Source of the DNA: Bryopsis sp. KO-2023
Taxonomy: Eukaryota; Chlorophyta; Ulvophyceae; Bryopsidales; Bryopsidaceae
Reading direction: 5' to 3'
Length of the DNA: 64,000 nucleotides
Assembly: GCA_030272585.1 (NCBI GenBank)
Contig: BSYQ01000009.1
Coordinates: 3,658,001-3,722,000 of the forward strand
Part shown: positions 11,557 to 22,846 of the stretch, piece after piece
Layout: each line of letters begins with the position of its first letter
Numbering within the stretch: the first letter of the stretch is position 1
The notes under the pieces: model-generated
What the model saw: only the letters and a program-made list of their open reading frames with translations
Databases searched by the model: none
Told to the model about the DNA's origin: nothing
Made by a program: the position numbers and the translations under genes

Positions 11557-14419
11557 ATGTCTTCCCTCGCGCCCGGGCTGGCGCGCAAAGCCAAGAAGGT
11601 GCGGTGACATAATATTAAACGCATATAGAAACGACGGAACGGAAACGAATATGTCGATTTCTCGTCCATCCTTCGCGTTGTTTTTATGATCTTTTGTCTT
11701 TTTTTTTAGGAGAGGCAAGTTGGTTGTATCGGCGGGAGGCGTGACTTCTGGCAATATTATCTCTATCAATATTTTTCAGATCCTCGAGACGAAAACGGAG
11801 GACCCGGAGCTGCTGTCCTCCCTCGCCGTGCTATCCAGCTTTTACGAACAAAACACCCCCTCCGATCGGCGAAAATTGCGCTCCACGATCGAGCGCAAGG
11901 GGTTGGAGGTCACCTCCGAATTGCTGGACGCCGCAGAGTCCATCCTGCATTCCCTCGATTCGCTCCAGTCTGACTTGGATGGGTTGTCGACCTCATGCAA
12001 CCGCATCAACTCAGCTCTCGCCACGCACAAAACGGGTGCCGCCGATTTCTTGACCTTGGCCCAGCGATTCGAGTCCGAGCTGGAGGCGAACAAGAAAAAA
12101 AGCGAGGTGGTGGAGGGGTTTCTGAATCAATATCAATTGTCCACACATGAAGTGCGCGTCATTCAAGAAGGGGAGGTCGGGGGGAAATTCTTCGACACCC
12201 TGAAAAGGGTGCGCACCATCCATGGCAATTGCAAGGGGTTGCTGAGGACGGAGCATCAGAGGGCTGGGCTGGAATTGATGGACACCATGGCGGTGTATCA
12301 AGAAACCGCCTACGAGAGATTGTCGAGGTATTGGGATGCATGCATGCTTCGGTGTCCATGTGCGAATGAAATCTGCATTGCATCGATTCGAATGATGCAT
12401 GTGAAATGACATGCACATGCAAATATGCATGTCCGTTTCATGCGAATGGAATCTCCATTTCATTAGTTCGGATGATGCATATGAAATGACATGCACATGC
12501 AAATATGCATGTCCGTTTCATGAAATCATGAAATCTGCATTGCATCAAGTTTCATGATGCTTTTTAAAATCACCAAACACCACAACGAATCTGATATATC
12601 CGTAGGGAGATCATGGGCAATGCATGTTTCATACATAGTTTACTGGCTGTGTTCCGGCAGATGGGTGCAAGGCCGGTGCAGGGGATTGGCTGATGCCGAT
12701 GCAGATGAAATCGACCCCATTTTGAAATTGGGGGTCCAGACGCTGGCCGACAGACCCATGTTGTATCGCTATTGCGTGGAGGAGCTCACCACCGCTCGTC
12801 ACAATGCTCTTTTCCATCGATTCATTTCGGCGCTCACTCGAGGGACCAGACCCATCGAAATGCATGCCGATGATCCAAACAGATACGTGAATGACATGCT
12901 GGCTTGGGTGCATCAGTCCCTTGCCTCCGAGAAAGAAATGGTCGATTCTTTGTTCGGTGAAAGGCCTGCGGCAGAATCAAACGCCGAGTTCGTTTCCGAG
13001 ACCGATCGGATGCCAACCATGCAAGAAATGATGGACAAAATTTTTGAGAGCGTGTGTCAGCAGCTGAAAGTGAGGGTGGAGCAAGTGCTGATCGCCTCCC
13101 CACCGGTGTTGCTGTGCTTTCAGCTGTCTCAGCTGCTGAATTTCTATCTGGAGACGATCATGGGGATGGTGGGGGGCGAGTTCAGTCTGGTGGGAGTGCT
13201 GCACGGGTGTCATGTGATGGCTTCAAGAACTTTTCACGAGCAATTGCGGACGAAAGGGGAAAAGCTCCTGAGAAACCCCCCTGTGGTGGGGCAAGATTTC
13301 TTGCCACCCAGGGAGATTTCCGAGGCCATGGCTCTGGTAATATCTCAAACTGAAAACATAACCCTCATGATCGAATGTCGCATATTGGTTTACATTGGAG
13401 CATTTGACAACTCCCTGACGAGGCCCTTCCGAAATTGGCGATTGAGAATAGATGCACTAAAGTCCAATATATTGTATATTTTTATATTTATTTATTTTTA
13501 TTGCAAAACTAAAAAATCCAGCATCAAGGAGTGTTGCATGTCACTAAAGATATGGATAATGCGAATTCGTTAATTGTCGAGAAGATCACCCCTCCCCCCC
13601 TCAACCCCCAATTTTATATTTTTCATATTGTAAAGACCCAGCAAATGCACATATACTTCCATCTGTTTACCCGCAATGCATCCACCGTTGATCGTGCTTG
13701 AACCAATGCCTGTGTCCATGTTTCAGCTTTTGGAAATCCTGGAGGCCCACGAGTCTGCCATAGAAACATCCTCCAAAGGAACCAACAACCTGGATGTCTC
13801 CGAGGTGATCACAGCCGTCATCCACCCCTTGATAGAAGCCTGCAACCAATCCTCCGAAGCTCTAGCCCTGGATGCCCCCACACGCTTGGACGAAAACACC
13901 AACACTCTGGACCCCTCCGGACGAGAAACCTTCCTCATTAACTGCTTGGATGCAATCCGATCGCCATTGGAGCAAAGGCAATCGTCCCAGTCCCGAGCTC
14001 AAGCAATCGCAGCTGGAATCGACGGCCACGTCGAGAGTCTGATAAACTCTGAGGTGGCTAGATTGCTGGGGAAGTGCGGAATGGGGGAGGTGGCCGCCAG
14101 AGTGAAGGAGTATGTGAAACATCAGAACACCGGTGCTGTCATGGCATCAGATCAAGCATTGAATCTGGACAGGATTTCAGAAGCTATGAGGGGTTTCTTT
14201 GCGGTGGTTTCTGAACCGGATGCCATACCCGAGTTTCACAGCATTCAGAATGCACGCTACCGAGGGGATGCTGTGCGAGGGGTGGGGTTGGCCTTGGTGG
14301 AGATGTACGAAATGGTTTACGAGGCGGTGGGAAATCCTGACAATGGATATGACGCTTTGGGGGGTACGGAGCGGATTAGACATACCCCTCAACAAGTCAA
14401 GACTGTCCTGTGTGTGTGA
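11557..14419 (+). CDS. COG6: Conserved oligomeric Golgi complex subunit 6
   Basis: Four exons, 11557-11598, 11780-12327, 12661-13336 and 13727-14419 (TGA), have agreeing phases and give 652 residues, close to the usual size of the family. The 14-residue first exon (MSSLAPGLARKAKK) joins ILETKTEDPELLSSL and then a predicted coiled coil with NTPSDRRKLRSTIERKGL. The signature AYERLSRWVQGRC is rebuilt only by splicing 12327 to 12661. RPIEMHADDPNRYVNDMLAW and the C-terminal AVRGVGLALVEMYEMVYEAV are also family hallmarks. COG6 belongs to lobe B of the COG tether, which captures retrograde vesicles at the Golgi. The gene looks intact and is read divergently from b561. Intron 2 holds a tandem repeat. 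Confidence 0.95.
12385..12552. repeat. 80-bp tandem duplication in COG6 intron 2
   Basis: Two copies of a segment containing GATGCAT, GAAATGACATGCACATGCAA and ATATGCATGTCCGTTTCATG start near 12393 and 12473, a period of 80. The intron is dense in ATGCAT/TGCATG words before and after the array. Confidence 0.75.
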
Positions 14420-17040
14420 TTGTCTCTGTTGGGTTTTGGTTGGCGAACAAGATCTGGCTTTGGGGTGTGGAAAAAGTGCTGGTGGAAACTTAAGTTTAGC
14501 AGGGAGTTGGGTGTGTTTTTATTTGCTCTGGGGCCTCTCAGCAGATCATTCCATTGTAAGTACGTGTGTTTCCATCGTGGAAACAATGAAATAAACAAAT
14601 TCGTGGTTACAAGGATATGAACCAGATGTGATGTGAATTCTATCTAATTCTATCAGGAACTATTCACTGAATATATCTAATAATATTGACAACAATCAGA
14701 TTCTTTGATCACTACTATATATATATTGTAATATATATAATATATAATACTCACGGCTGTCACCACTTTGGTTGGGTGAATACCACCCTACAATAATAAT
14801 ACAATCTTTCCGCTTCAATGAAAACAACAGAATTCATTTATTTATTAGAATTAATCCATGACATAATTAGGGAAAATGCAGGCCTCCTGTGTTCTTTTGG
14901 AGTGTGCTGATAAAAGCGCAGAAATTAGCAAACCAAGCCCACACATTCACCCTGCAGAAGCTGAGATATTGAAGATATTAAAAGCTGAGGCTAAGGCTTT
15001 TTATAATCTATTTTCATTACACATCCACACTCCAGAACACAAATAAGGGCAGAATAAGCCCCGCATCTCAATAAAAACAACAAATCTTAATCGTAATGCA
15101 AACACTCGTACTGTTCAGACCTAATAAAAGGATATTCCCTGAAAAAAAAAACAACGAAGCAACAAAAACACCCAAAAAAAAACACCGACCAAATAAAACC
15201 ATCGCCACATTTCCAAAATGATCCCAGAAAAAGAAAACATTGAAAAAAGGTATGTTCCTTTTTTTTGTTTAATTTCTGATTTTCGCTCCCCAAACCCGAA
15301 ATTAAGAAAACGACATTCAGGAGAAACTCTTTTTTTGAAATCTTTTGCCCTTTTTTTTGTGTTTCTCACATCCCAAAGAAAAAACACCCTCAATCTGGAA
15401 ATATCCAACGGTCAAAACAGGAAATAAAAACCCTTGGGGCTCTTTTTTTTTAACAATCCTGCATTTTTAAAAAAAGATTTCCCCATATTCATGAAATATA
15501 TTTTTATTTTCTTTTTTTCATCTTCGCTCAACCACCATCGAGCTTTCATTTTCTTTTTAATATATGTTTTTTTTTTCCTCGGAACCTCTTTTTTTTCCAT
15601 TTTGCTCTTATAATGTCAGGCAAAATGTATTTTTTTATGCTTGGAATTTTGCGCTTTACGAAAAGGCCATCCATTTTTTTTTCCTCCGAAACAAAAAAGA
15701 AACAAAAAAACAAAAATATCAGAAAGCACAAAAAACTCATGATAAACCACTGTCAACGATTTATATTAAAAAAAAATCGAATATTCAAACAGAATATTCC
15801 CCATCCCCCGAACTCCACCCTGTGGTGAAAGATTTTTGTGAGAAAATTTCCTACCAAACATTTCCTCACGCACGCAGTTCCATCGCCAAACACCATCCCT
15901 CCCTTTTTTTATTTACGTTTTACTGTAATTTTTTTTTAACTTTCATTATTTTTGTACTTTTTCATTTTGCAAAGGGGAATCACGACGATTTTTTTTTTTC
16001 CAACCTTTTTTGGATTTTTTTTTTCAAATCCCTTTTATAAAAACCCTTTTGAAAAGGATTTCACTTATCCGATGCGCACACGCATGCATATATTCGATTT
16101 AAATCGAAAAATATTTTAACCCTTTTTTTCTCCCCTCACTCGAAGATTTTTCTAAGAAAAGAAAAGAACAGGCATGCATACATGTCAGACCGAAAACCCA
16201 TTCCCTCACTCTAAATCTTTTTCTCCTTTTTTTTTGCAACTTTTTTTCCCAACCACCAATTTTTAATTTACTTTTTCGGAAACTGCCTCTTTCACCCATA
16301 TATGGGTGAATGATATATATCCCTCCATTTTAAAACGTCAACCAATACCCAGAATCAAAAAAATGACATCATTTTAAATCTTAATAAAGTATGTCGGTCC
16401 CCTGATATCCCCGAAAAGAAAAAAAAAAGCAACAACAAAACAACAAATGCAACCCCACCCCAACCAAGCCAGGGGAAATCGAACATAAGCTCATCCCCCC
16501 CAAAAAAAAACATTTCTTTTCCCATCGAAATGAAAGTCTAAAAAACCATCTAGCTAGCTGGGGTTGATACGAACTCAAAGAAAACCACCCCTCCCACCAA
16601 AAATAAAAAAGTAAATTCAACAACGCAACATGAAGCAAAACATAAAAAAAAGCTTCGCTAAAAAACACCTGATCTCCCAAAAGACAGAGTAAGCAAGCAA
16701 GCATCAAAGAACACTATGTGTAGTGCCCCCCTCCCCCCCCCTCCCTCATCTCAAAACCCAACCAAGAAACTGAAAAGACATAATTCTAATACAACTTGCC
16801 TTGCCTTCTTGTGCTGTTTTCTCCCCCCCCCAAAGATTTCTCCCCTTCCCTTCCCTTTGTTTTCTTTCGATTGGATTTGTAGACCCCCCTCCCACCCCCA
16901 CTCCCAAAACCCTTTCTGTGTTTTTTCGATCGCCAAATACACCCTTCATCTTTCTTTCTTTCTTTTTTTTTCTTGTCCAGAAGGGGGGGCGGGGGAGGGA
17001 GGGAGGGAGAGTTACTTCTTTCTTCCACACCATCTCAAAG
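14420..17040. other. Gene-free AT-rich, homopolymer-rich intergenic DNA
   Basis: The 3' flank of COG6 and the 3' flank of the F-box/WD40 gene meet here. Contents are TA-rich stretches (14710-14755), dense poly(T)/poly(A) tracts (15100-16300) and pyrimidine-rich DNA (16720-16990). Short frames here are Phe/Lys runs translated from homopolymers. No gene, RNA or mobile element is recognised. Confidence 0.5.
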
Positions 17041-18695
17041 TCAGATCAGATCGCAGAACATGAGGGGGGCGTTCGCCAAGATAGTCCCCACCATCATGAC
17101 TTTTCCCCACAGCAAGGCTCCCGCCACCCCTCCCATGAACTCCACCTTTCTGACTCTTTTGCACTGATCGACATCCCACACTTTCACGCTTTGAGGGGAA
17201 GCCGTCACCACGGTTTTCCCCTCCACACACACATGAGTGATGTGCTCCATGCCGCCCCCGGCTTTTCGAAAAATGGCAGGGACGTCTTGCGTGAAATCCC
17301 ACATTTGTAGACCCTTGCGGCTCCCAGTTAACAGCATGTTGCATCCGCTGGCCATGGAAAGCACCCCATCGGGGACGTCCAACGTGTAGAAACAAACCAT
17401 GCTTTCCGCACACCACACCTGAGCAAAACAAAAGGAGACAAAAAAAGACGACAATTATATCTTAGTTCTTGATTTTTTTTTATGTTTTTTTATGTTTTTT
17501 TTTGTTTGGGGGGGGGGGGGGATTGGAAACCTCATTCAGTCCATTCACTGTAAGTAAGCGAGCGACGCCGGCATAGCCGCCACCACAAGAAGAATAATAT
17601 ATCTTTTTTTAACATCAATAGCGTTTTTGATATTTCTTTTTTCAATATCCATAATACTTTTTCTCAATCCAGTTTCCGTGTGATTTTCTGGTCCGATTGT
17701 CTTGCTTTCCTTGCTGGGGTGTGGGGGTCGGTGGAGGGATCCAACTTGCAAAGAAAAAACCATCGTGATACATCAAGTGTATGAAAGGATAGGGTGTTCC
17801 ATTCCACCTGCATCTGTTTGTGATCGGAACCGCTGACGATCACGGTGTTATCGGAATTCGCCGCCAGGCTCGTGACCGCATAATTCGCATGCGCCATCGC
17901 CTTGCAGCAAGTGTTCTCGGTATCCCAAATACGTATCGTCGAATCATCCGACCCCGTCGCCCAAAAAGACCCCAAATCGATCACAGCGTTCACGGGTCGA
18001 TTATGGCCCCGCAGCGTCATTTTCCTCGCCCCCGACGCCAAATCCCACACTTTCAAGGTCCCACGCGCGCCGCTGCAAACGAGCGTATTGTCTCGGACGG
18101 CCATGCAGGATTCTCCGAACAGGTCGCCCACCAGCTGTTTGATGACGATTCTATCCGCCAGGCTCCAAACCTCGAGAAACCCGTCGAATGGGACGACCAC
18201 CCCCGCGACCACCACCAAGTCGGCCTTCCACCGCACCATGCAATGGATCTGGCGGAATTCGGTGTCTTTGAACACCGCTATGCGCTTAACATCCGGGTTT
18301 TTCGCCTTCTCCGGTTTCGGTTGGGCCGGTTTTTCTTTACCCGAATCGCCGATCAGCTCCAGATTCTCATTCACATCCAGGGGCGCCGCTTTCTCCTGCT
18401 TGGGCTTCAACGCTCTCTCCTTCTTGAAAACTTCACCGATCAATTCCAGGTTTTCGCAACTCGGCTTGGACGTCAATTTACCCTTTTTCTTGCCGGAGCC
18501 TCCCAGCCTGTTTTGTTGCTCCTTTTTCGACACCGCCCGCGAGAGGAACGCGGTGGCTTTGGTGATGGAGGCGGTGCGTTTCCATGAGCTGCACACGCAG
18601 GCCGCTCGGGCCACCTGCCTCCTGGACAGACTTCTGAATATGCGAGAAACGATGCTGGAGGGTAGATCCCACGCCACAAGCTCTTCCTGGACCAT
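17041..18695 (-). CDS. F-box and WD40-repeat protein
   Basis: Two exons, 17808-18695 and 17041-17418 (GT-AG, phase 0), give 421 residues. An F-box lies near the N-terminus (about residues 8-48, WDLPSSIVSRIFRSLSRRQV then CVCSSWKR), so the protein probably acts as the substrate receptor of an SCF ubiquitin ligase. A charged linker follows (about 60-145), with two copies of an ENLELIG motif. A WD40 propeller then runs from about 150 to the end, with LKVWDLASG, IRIWDTEN, LQMWDFTQD and VKVWDVDQ as strand-d motifs. The ATG at 18695 is preferred over an in-frame upstream extension to 18770, because the extension adds a hydrophobic stretch unlike this family. The substrate is not predictable. Confidence 0.85.
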
Positions 18696-19533
18696 CGTGA
18701 GTTGGTGTTCGGCAACGCGGCAAAAAGCTGCGCAAAAAATCCACCACCCCAAAAAGGCGATCAACAACAAGGTCGAATGGAGTGGAACGATGCAAACGAT
18801 CGTCGAGCTACGCTAGGAAAAAAGGAGAGGGGCGCCCAGTTGAACAGCTCGACTGTTTTGCATACATTTGCTTTTTCCAGAGCCCTAACAACCATGTGCG
18901 TCAAAATATCTCAAAATGAAGCTCGTCCCCGCCCCCAATTCTGCTTTACCTATTTTGCACCACTGGCTGGAAAAAAAATAGTAAAATTGCCAGAACTGTA
19001 ACTGTGTACAGCAAAAAGGAGAGGGGGGCCCCTCTCGGGGGGGGATCTACGACCAAGAGACTAACCCACCCACCGTTGGAGACGGGGTTCTTTGCCTTTA
19101 CTTTTAACGGAAAATAGTGCTCAGTTACGGTCTAAGTGAGCTGCGGTGCCAGATAGCAAATGACTGCGCGAAGTTTGATTTCGCCCGGCTCGACGCAGTG
19201 GCGGGGCTAGACAGCTCTGGTTGGTTTCCACCCAAGGAATGGACGAGAACACCGTTTTTGCATTCGCTTGTTCTGTAATTGAATGATGACGGCTGAAAGG
19301 GGACTGGTGTGACGGCTTGTTCCCAATCGAGCAGACGTGTTGCATACTCACAGGCCAACTCGATTCAACTTACAGGGAGCTAAACAAGTTGCTCGTTCGC
19401 ACTGCTGGAGAAAGTTTCCTACACTCACAAAAACTAGAAACACAAAAACATGATACAGGAAAAGATGCTGCCGCTTTGAAAAAATGCCTATTGTTGAGAT
19501 AACCTGTCGAGCTCTGTCGACACTATTTGCCCC
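18696..19533. other. Intergenic region, nothing recognised
   Basis: This is the promoter side of the F-box/WD40 gene (-) and the 3' side of CFAP96 (-). Short frames at 19121-19358 (-) and 19317-19502 (+) have no domain. No repeat was detected. Confidence 0.35.
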
Positions 19534-20765
19534 TCACGCATTCATGCTGAGAATGGATCGGACACAATCCACTCTCTTCTTTATCGTCGGCCTCCACGGA
19601 TTGTGCCCTGCAAGCTTCTCCCTTTCCATTTTGGACAAATCCCTGGCGGCTTGCATTTTCAGGGTCTCTGGGTCGGGAACATGTTCAGGAAACCTGCCAA
19701 ACGTCGGACAGCATCCCTTTTTTGGTGGACCAGAATAACGGAAAGGAACATCTGGCGGCTTAATGCGTTGCCGGGCTGCTTCTCCCAGCGGAACGTAGCG
19801 AAACTCCCCCGACACGCCCAGCCCTTTACCGCCAACCAGTCTTCCCGGAAACCCTGCTAACCCACGTTTCGGTGGATTCGCGGGCTTGAACGGTGCTTCC
19901 GTTATATTCTGTTCGCGCTTTTGCCGCTCGTGTCTTCGTTGCGCAAGAAGCTCCTCCCCGAACGGCTCGTTAACGTACTCGTATTCTCCAGCGACCCCCT
20001 TATGTCCCACCCGTTCGCTCAGAGTGAGTTTGGTGCAGCCATATGTTCCTTTTGGACTGGGGTTTGTGTGCATATTTGGGGGTCCCTGCTGGTAGTCGCC
20101 TTTTTTCCAACCTTGGCGTGGAGGTTCCTGCAAATTGGAGGTAACCGGTTTGTGCAAGCAACCACCTCGATGGGCTTTGGGAAACAAAGATGTATTGCAC
20201 TTCAGCTTACCGAGCTAGCTGGAATTTTCCCCCCAAGAGTTCCATAGAAGTCTCCTGCCCCGGTGCTCTTTTTCATCGGCGAGGCCGCCTTCCACTGACT
20301 CTCAGACGCCCCACCTTTCCGCTTTTCAGCCAACTGCGTCATTTTCAACCTGCGCAACAACCAAGCAGGGCTTCAATGGAGCACTTGGGAAGTGTGGGCT
20401 GCGGTGTTTCCTTCTCAATACTGTGACTCCACAGCCAACAGGGCAAAAAATCAGAATTTTGGAGACTGGAAGTACGCACTTGTGTGTATCCACAAACTTT
20501 TCCCCCTCATAAAGCGGTTGAAAGCGTCCAAACAAGGCATCGTTTCCCTGCGTCGCAAAACCACCAAACTCTTCAGATTCTGGTGGGAACAGCAAACCAG
20601 CCGCATAGGGGCCAAGCGCCTTTTTCAGCAAACCTTTCCAGTTTTCCGTTTCGACGCCTTGAGATTTTGTGCCACATCGGGGTCGCCCTTCTTCTCTTTT
20701 TTAATATACGGGTCACCAAGGCTGATGTATGTCGGCTCACTGAAAACCCCATACTTCGTCGCCAT
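19534..20765 (-). CDS. CFAP96: Cilia- and flagella-associated protein 96 (C4orf47/UPF0602 family)
   Basis: Four exons, 20634-20765 (ATG), 20476-20547, 20211-20333 and 19534-20127 (TGA), all meet in phase 0 and give 306 residues, about the size of human C4orf47. Markers in order match the family: KYGVFSEPTYISLGDPY at the N-terminus, RFQPLYEGEKFVD (human VRIFEGEGYIN), GAGDFYGTLGGKIP (human GLGSYYGTIGGPVP), NMHTNPSPKGTYGC (human NLYTNPGKKGTGYG), and EAPFKPANPPKRG (human GAPFKLNLHPRDY). Family members are found in ciliated eukaryotes and associate with basal bodies or axonemal microtubules. Its intact state implies that this organism makes cilia at some life stage. A competing read-through of the first intron would also stay open, but it adds residues absent from the family. 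Confidence 0.9.
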
Positions 20766-21242
20766 TTTTTCACTCGGGGTGAACAAGACGGAGAGAAAAA
20801 TACAAACGTAAACAAATCAACAAATGTCAGGTTGAACGTGGCCCTCGTCCCTCGGAGTTTTCTTTCTTCGAATCTTTCCGTGAGAAGTTGGTTGTGCATC
20901 GGCAGAAAACCGTTACTACCCTTCAGGCGGTCTGGTCCCATGTGGGCAGCCAGTGCTGTGGATGTGCGTTGGTGTATCTTCCAGGTGCGTCATGAATAAA
21001 ACTGCTCCGTGCCCGAAGTCCCACAAACTATTCCTGCTGTGTCCCAAAATTGCCTTTGTTTTTATCAAGATTTCATCGACACCTTTAGAAGAGGAGGAGC
21101 GCTCTGGCTGGGAAAGCTGAAAAGGTTTGGAAATTCTTTTGATATTGATGGACAGTGTGAACAGGTGGAAGGAGAAAGACAGGATTGCAAAATATGAAAA
21201 CCGTTGATTGTAAGGGATGGAAATCCTTGTTATTAGTTTAGG
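20766..21242. other. CFAP96 upstream region with one copy of a dispersed repeat
   Basis: About 21020-21235 resembles, in inverted orientation, 38392-38570. The shared + strand frame ends KRFGNSFDIDGQC, then VEGERQ and a stop. This copy lies just outside the outer end of the large inverted duplication. Confidence 0.5.
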
Positions 21243-22177
21243 ACATTATTGCATGGAGCGTGAATTTGAAGATGCACCCCAAATAGACCACTATAGCTTC
21301 GGAACGAACATGTTGATTATTTCAATGCAAGAGAAAAATAAGGGGCGGAATGTGCGAAAAAAGACATAAAACTGGATTGGGATTTTTGTTGCGAACTGGA
21401 ACAATTGTCTATGAACAGGCCCACGGTAGTGAATGCCATTCGAACAATAAATAATAGCTGAGTACATTATCTCTCTCAAGATTGTCCGATTATCTGATGC
21501 CACAATGGTCAGAATGTGATCATTAGTGAAGATTATGGAAGGGGCTATTGCTGTCAATTGGGATTGGAATGTACTTAAGGGGTCCTCAGTTTTGTCCAGT
21601 TTGGAGGCCACCCCATCGGGGCTGTGCAGAAGCATACAATGAGGGATCGATAAAAATGGGAAAGGAAGCCAGCGTTTGAAGCGGTTCACTGGGCGGGATG
21701 TGATCACTTTTTTTTTCTCCCGATACCTCTCTGGACAGAGTGATGTTTTCCTTCTCTTTGTGATGGTAGGAAGAAAGATGACCCTTAATGAACATGATTT
21801 TAATAAATTAAATGCTGCAGATATGTAGCATGAATTCTACATCGCAGCACATCAATTGCCCCACGTCAGAAACGGCAGCCGTCGACCGGATAAGAAAAAT
21901 TTCCATTTGTGATCGCTATCCACGCAACAATACTTCTGGTCAATACTTCTCGTCGAAATTCCGGCTGTCTCACCGTGCGTTTTGCTGTTGTGGTTTACTT
22001 CACGCAAAGAGGAGGAATCGATTCTTTTGGCTCAAGAACGGATCACACCTGAAATCCCAACGAACGTTATTTTGGCTTGTTGCGCAATCCCAACAGCAAT
22101 TCGTTCCCCAAACCGTTTGCGGCGGCCAAAAAAAAAGTCAAATTTTTGGTTGCACCACTACGTTATCTTTCCAAGTA

Positions 22178-22606
22178 CTGTAATACGCAAATCTTTCACA
22201 TTGCTTTAGGATCGCTAGTCTTTTTTTTCGCCTGCCTTATTTTCGTTTCCAAAGATGGGCGCGAAAATAAAGCAGGCGCGAAAATAAAGCAGGCGCGAAA
22301 GAAATGCATGGCGAGAAAGAAGTGTAGACGCGAAAGACTACCTAAAACTGTTCTACAATCACGCCTCAAGACCACCAAAGTCCATTGAGTCGCCGTCAGC
22401 GGACAGCTCGATCGAACGAACCCGAGCCATGTTTGCAACACCACCCCAAATGTCAACCAGAGATTTTTCCCCCTACTCTATTTTCGTTCATGCTTTATTT
22501 TCGCGCCTGCTTTATTTTCGTTCCTGCTCTTTTTTCGCCTGCCTTATTTTCGTGCTTTGGTCCGCGCGCGAAAATAAGGTAGCGCGAAAAGATTTGCGTA
22601 TTACAG
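22178..22606. mobile_element. MITE, TA-target type (Tc1/mariner/pogo-like), copy 1
   Basis: A 429-bp non-coding element with perfect 19-bp terminal inverted repeats (CTGTAATACGCAAATCTTT at the left, its complement at the right). It is flanked by TA on both sides (22176-22177 and 22607-22608). The other arm of the inverted duplication (47250-47300, reversed) reads CCAAG-TA-TCCG with a single TA and no insert, which proves both the boundaries and the TA duplication. The interior repeats GCGCGAAAATAAAGCAGG-like words in both orientations. There is no coding capacity, so an unseen transposase must have moved it. Confidence 0.9.
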
Positions 22607-22846
22607 TATCCGTTTGTTTCTTCCCTCACAAACTCATAAGTTTTGGGTCATTGGTCGGCTCTTGATTTTCAGGTGTTTATTGGTGTGAGTTCGTTTTAGC
22701 TGGTTGTCAAGTCTTTGGCGATAAACGTTGGCAATCGTGGTGTTTCGTTTGAGACGAATTCTTCTTTTACTCGCTAGCTGTGAGGTGTTTGGTGATACTC
22801 GTGGGCAATCATGGTATTTTGTTTGAGAAAAATCGGTTTTTGGCAG

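Noticed and set aside
18696-18770. Upstream extension of the F-box/WD40 protein with a hydrophobic leader
   Set aside because: F-box proteins are normally cytosolic or nuclear, and the ATG at 18695 places the F-box at the usual distance from the N-terminus.
20535-20633. Read-through of CFAP96 intron 1 as coding sequence
   Set aside because: The intron is open in one frame, but that frame is out of phase with exon 1, and splicing GT-AG restores the family alignment and the usual protein length.
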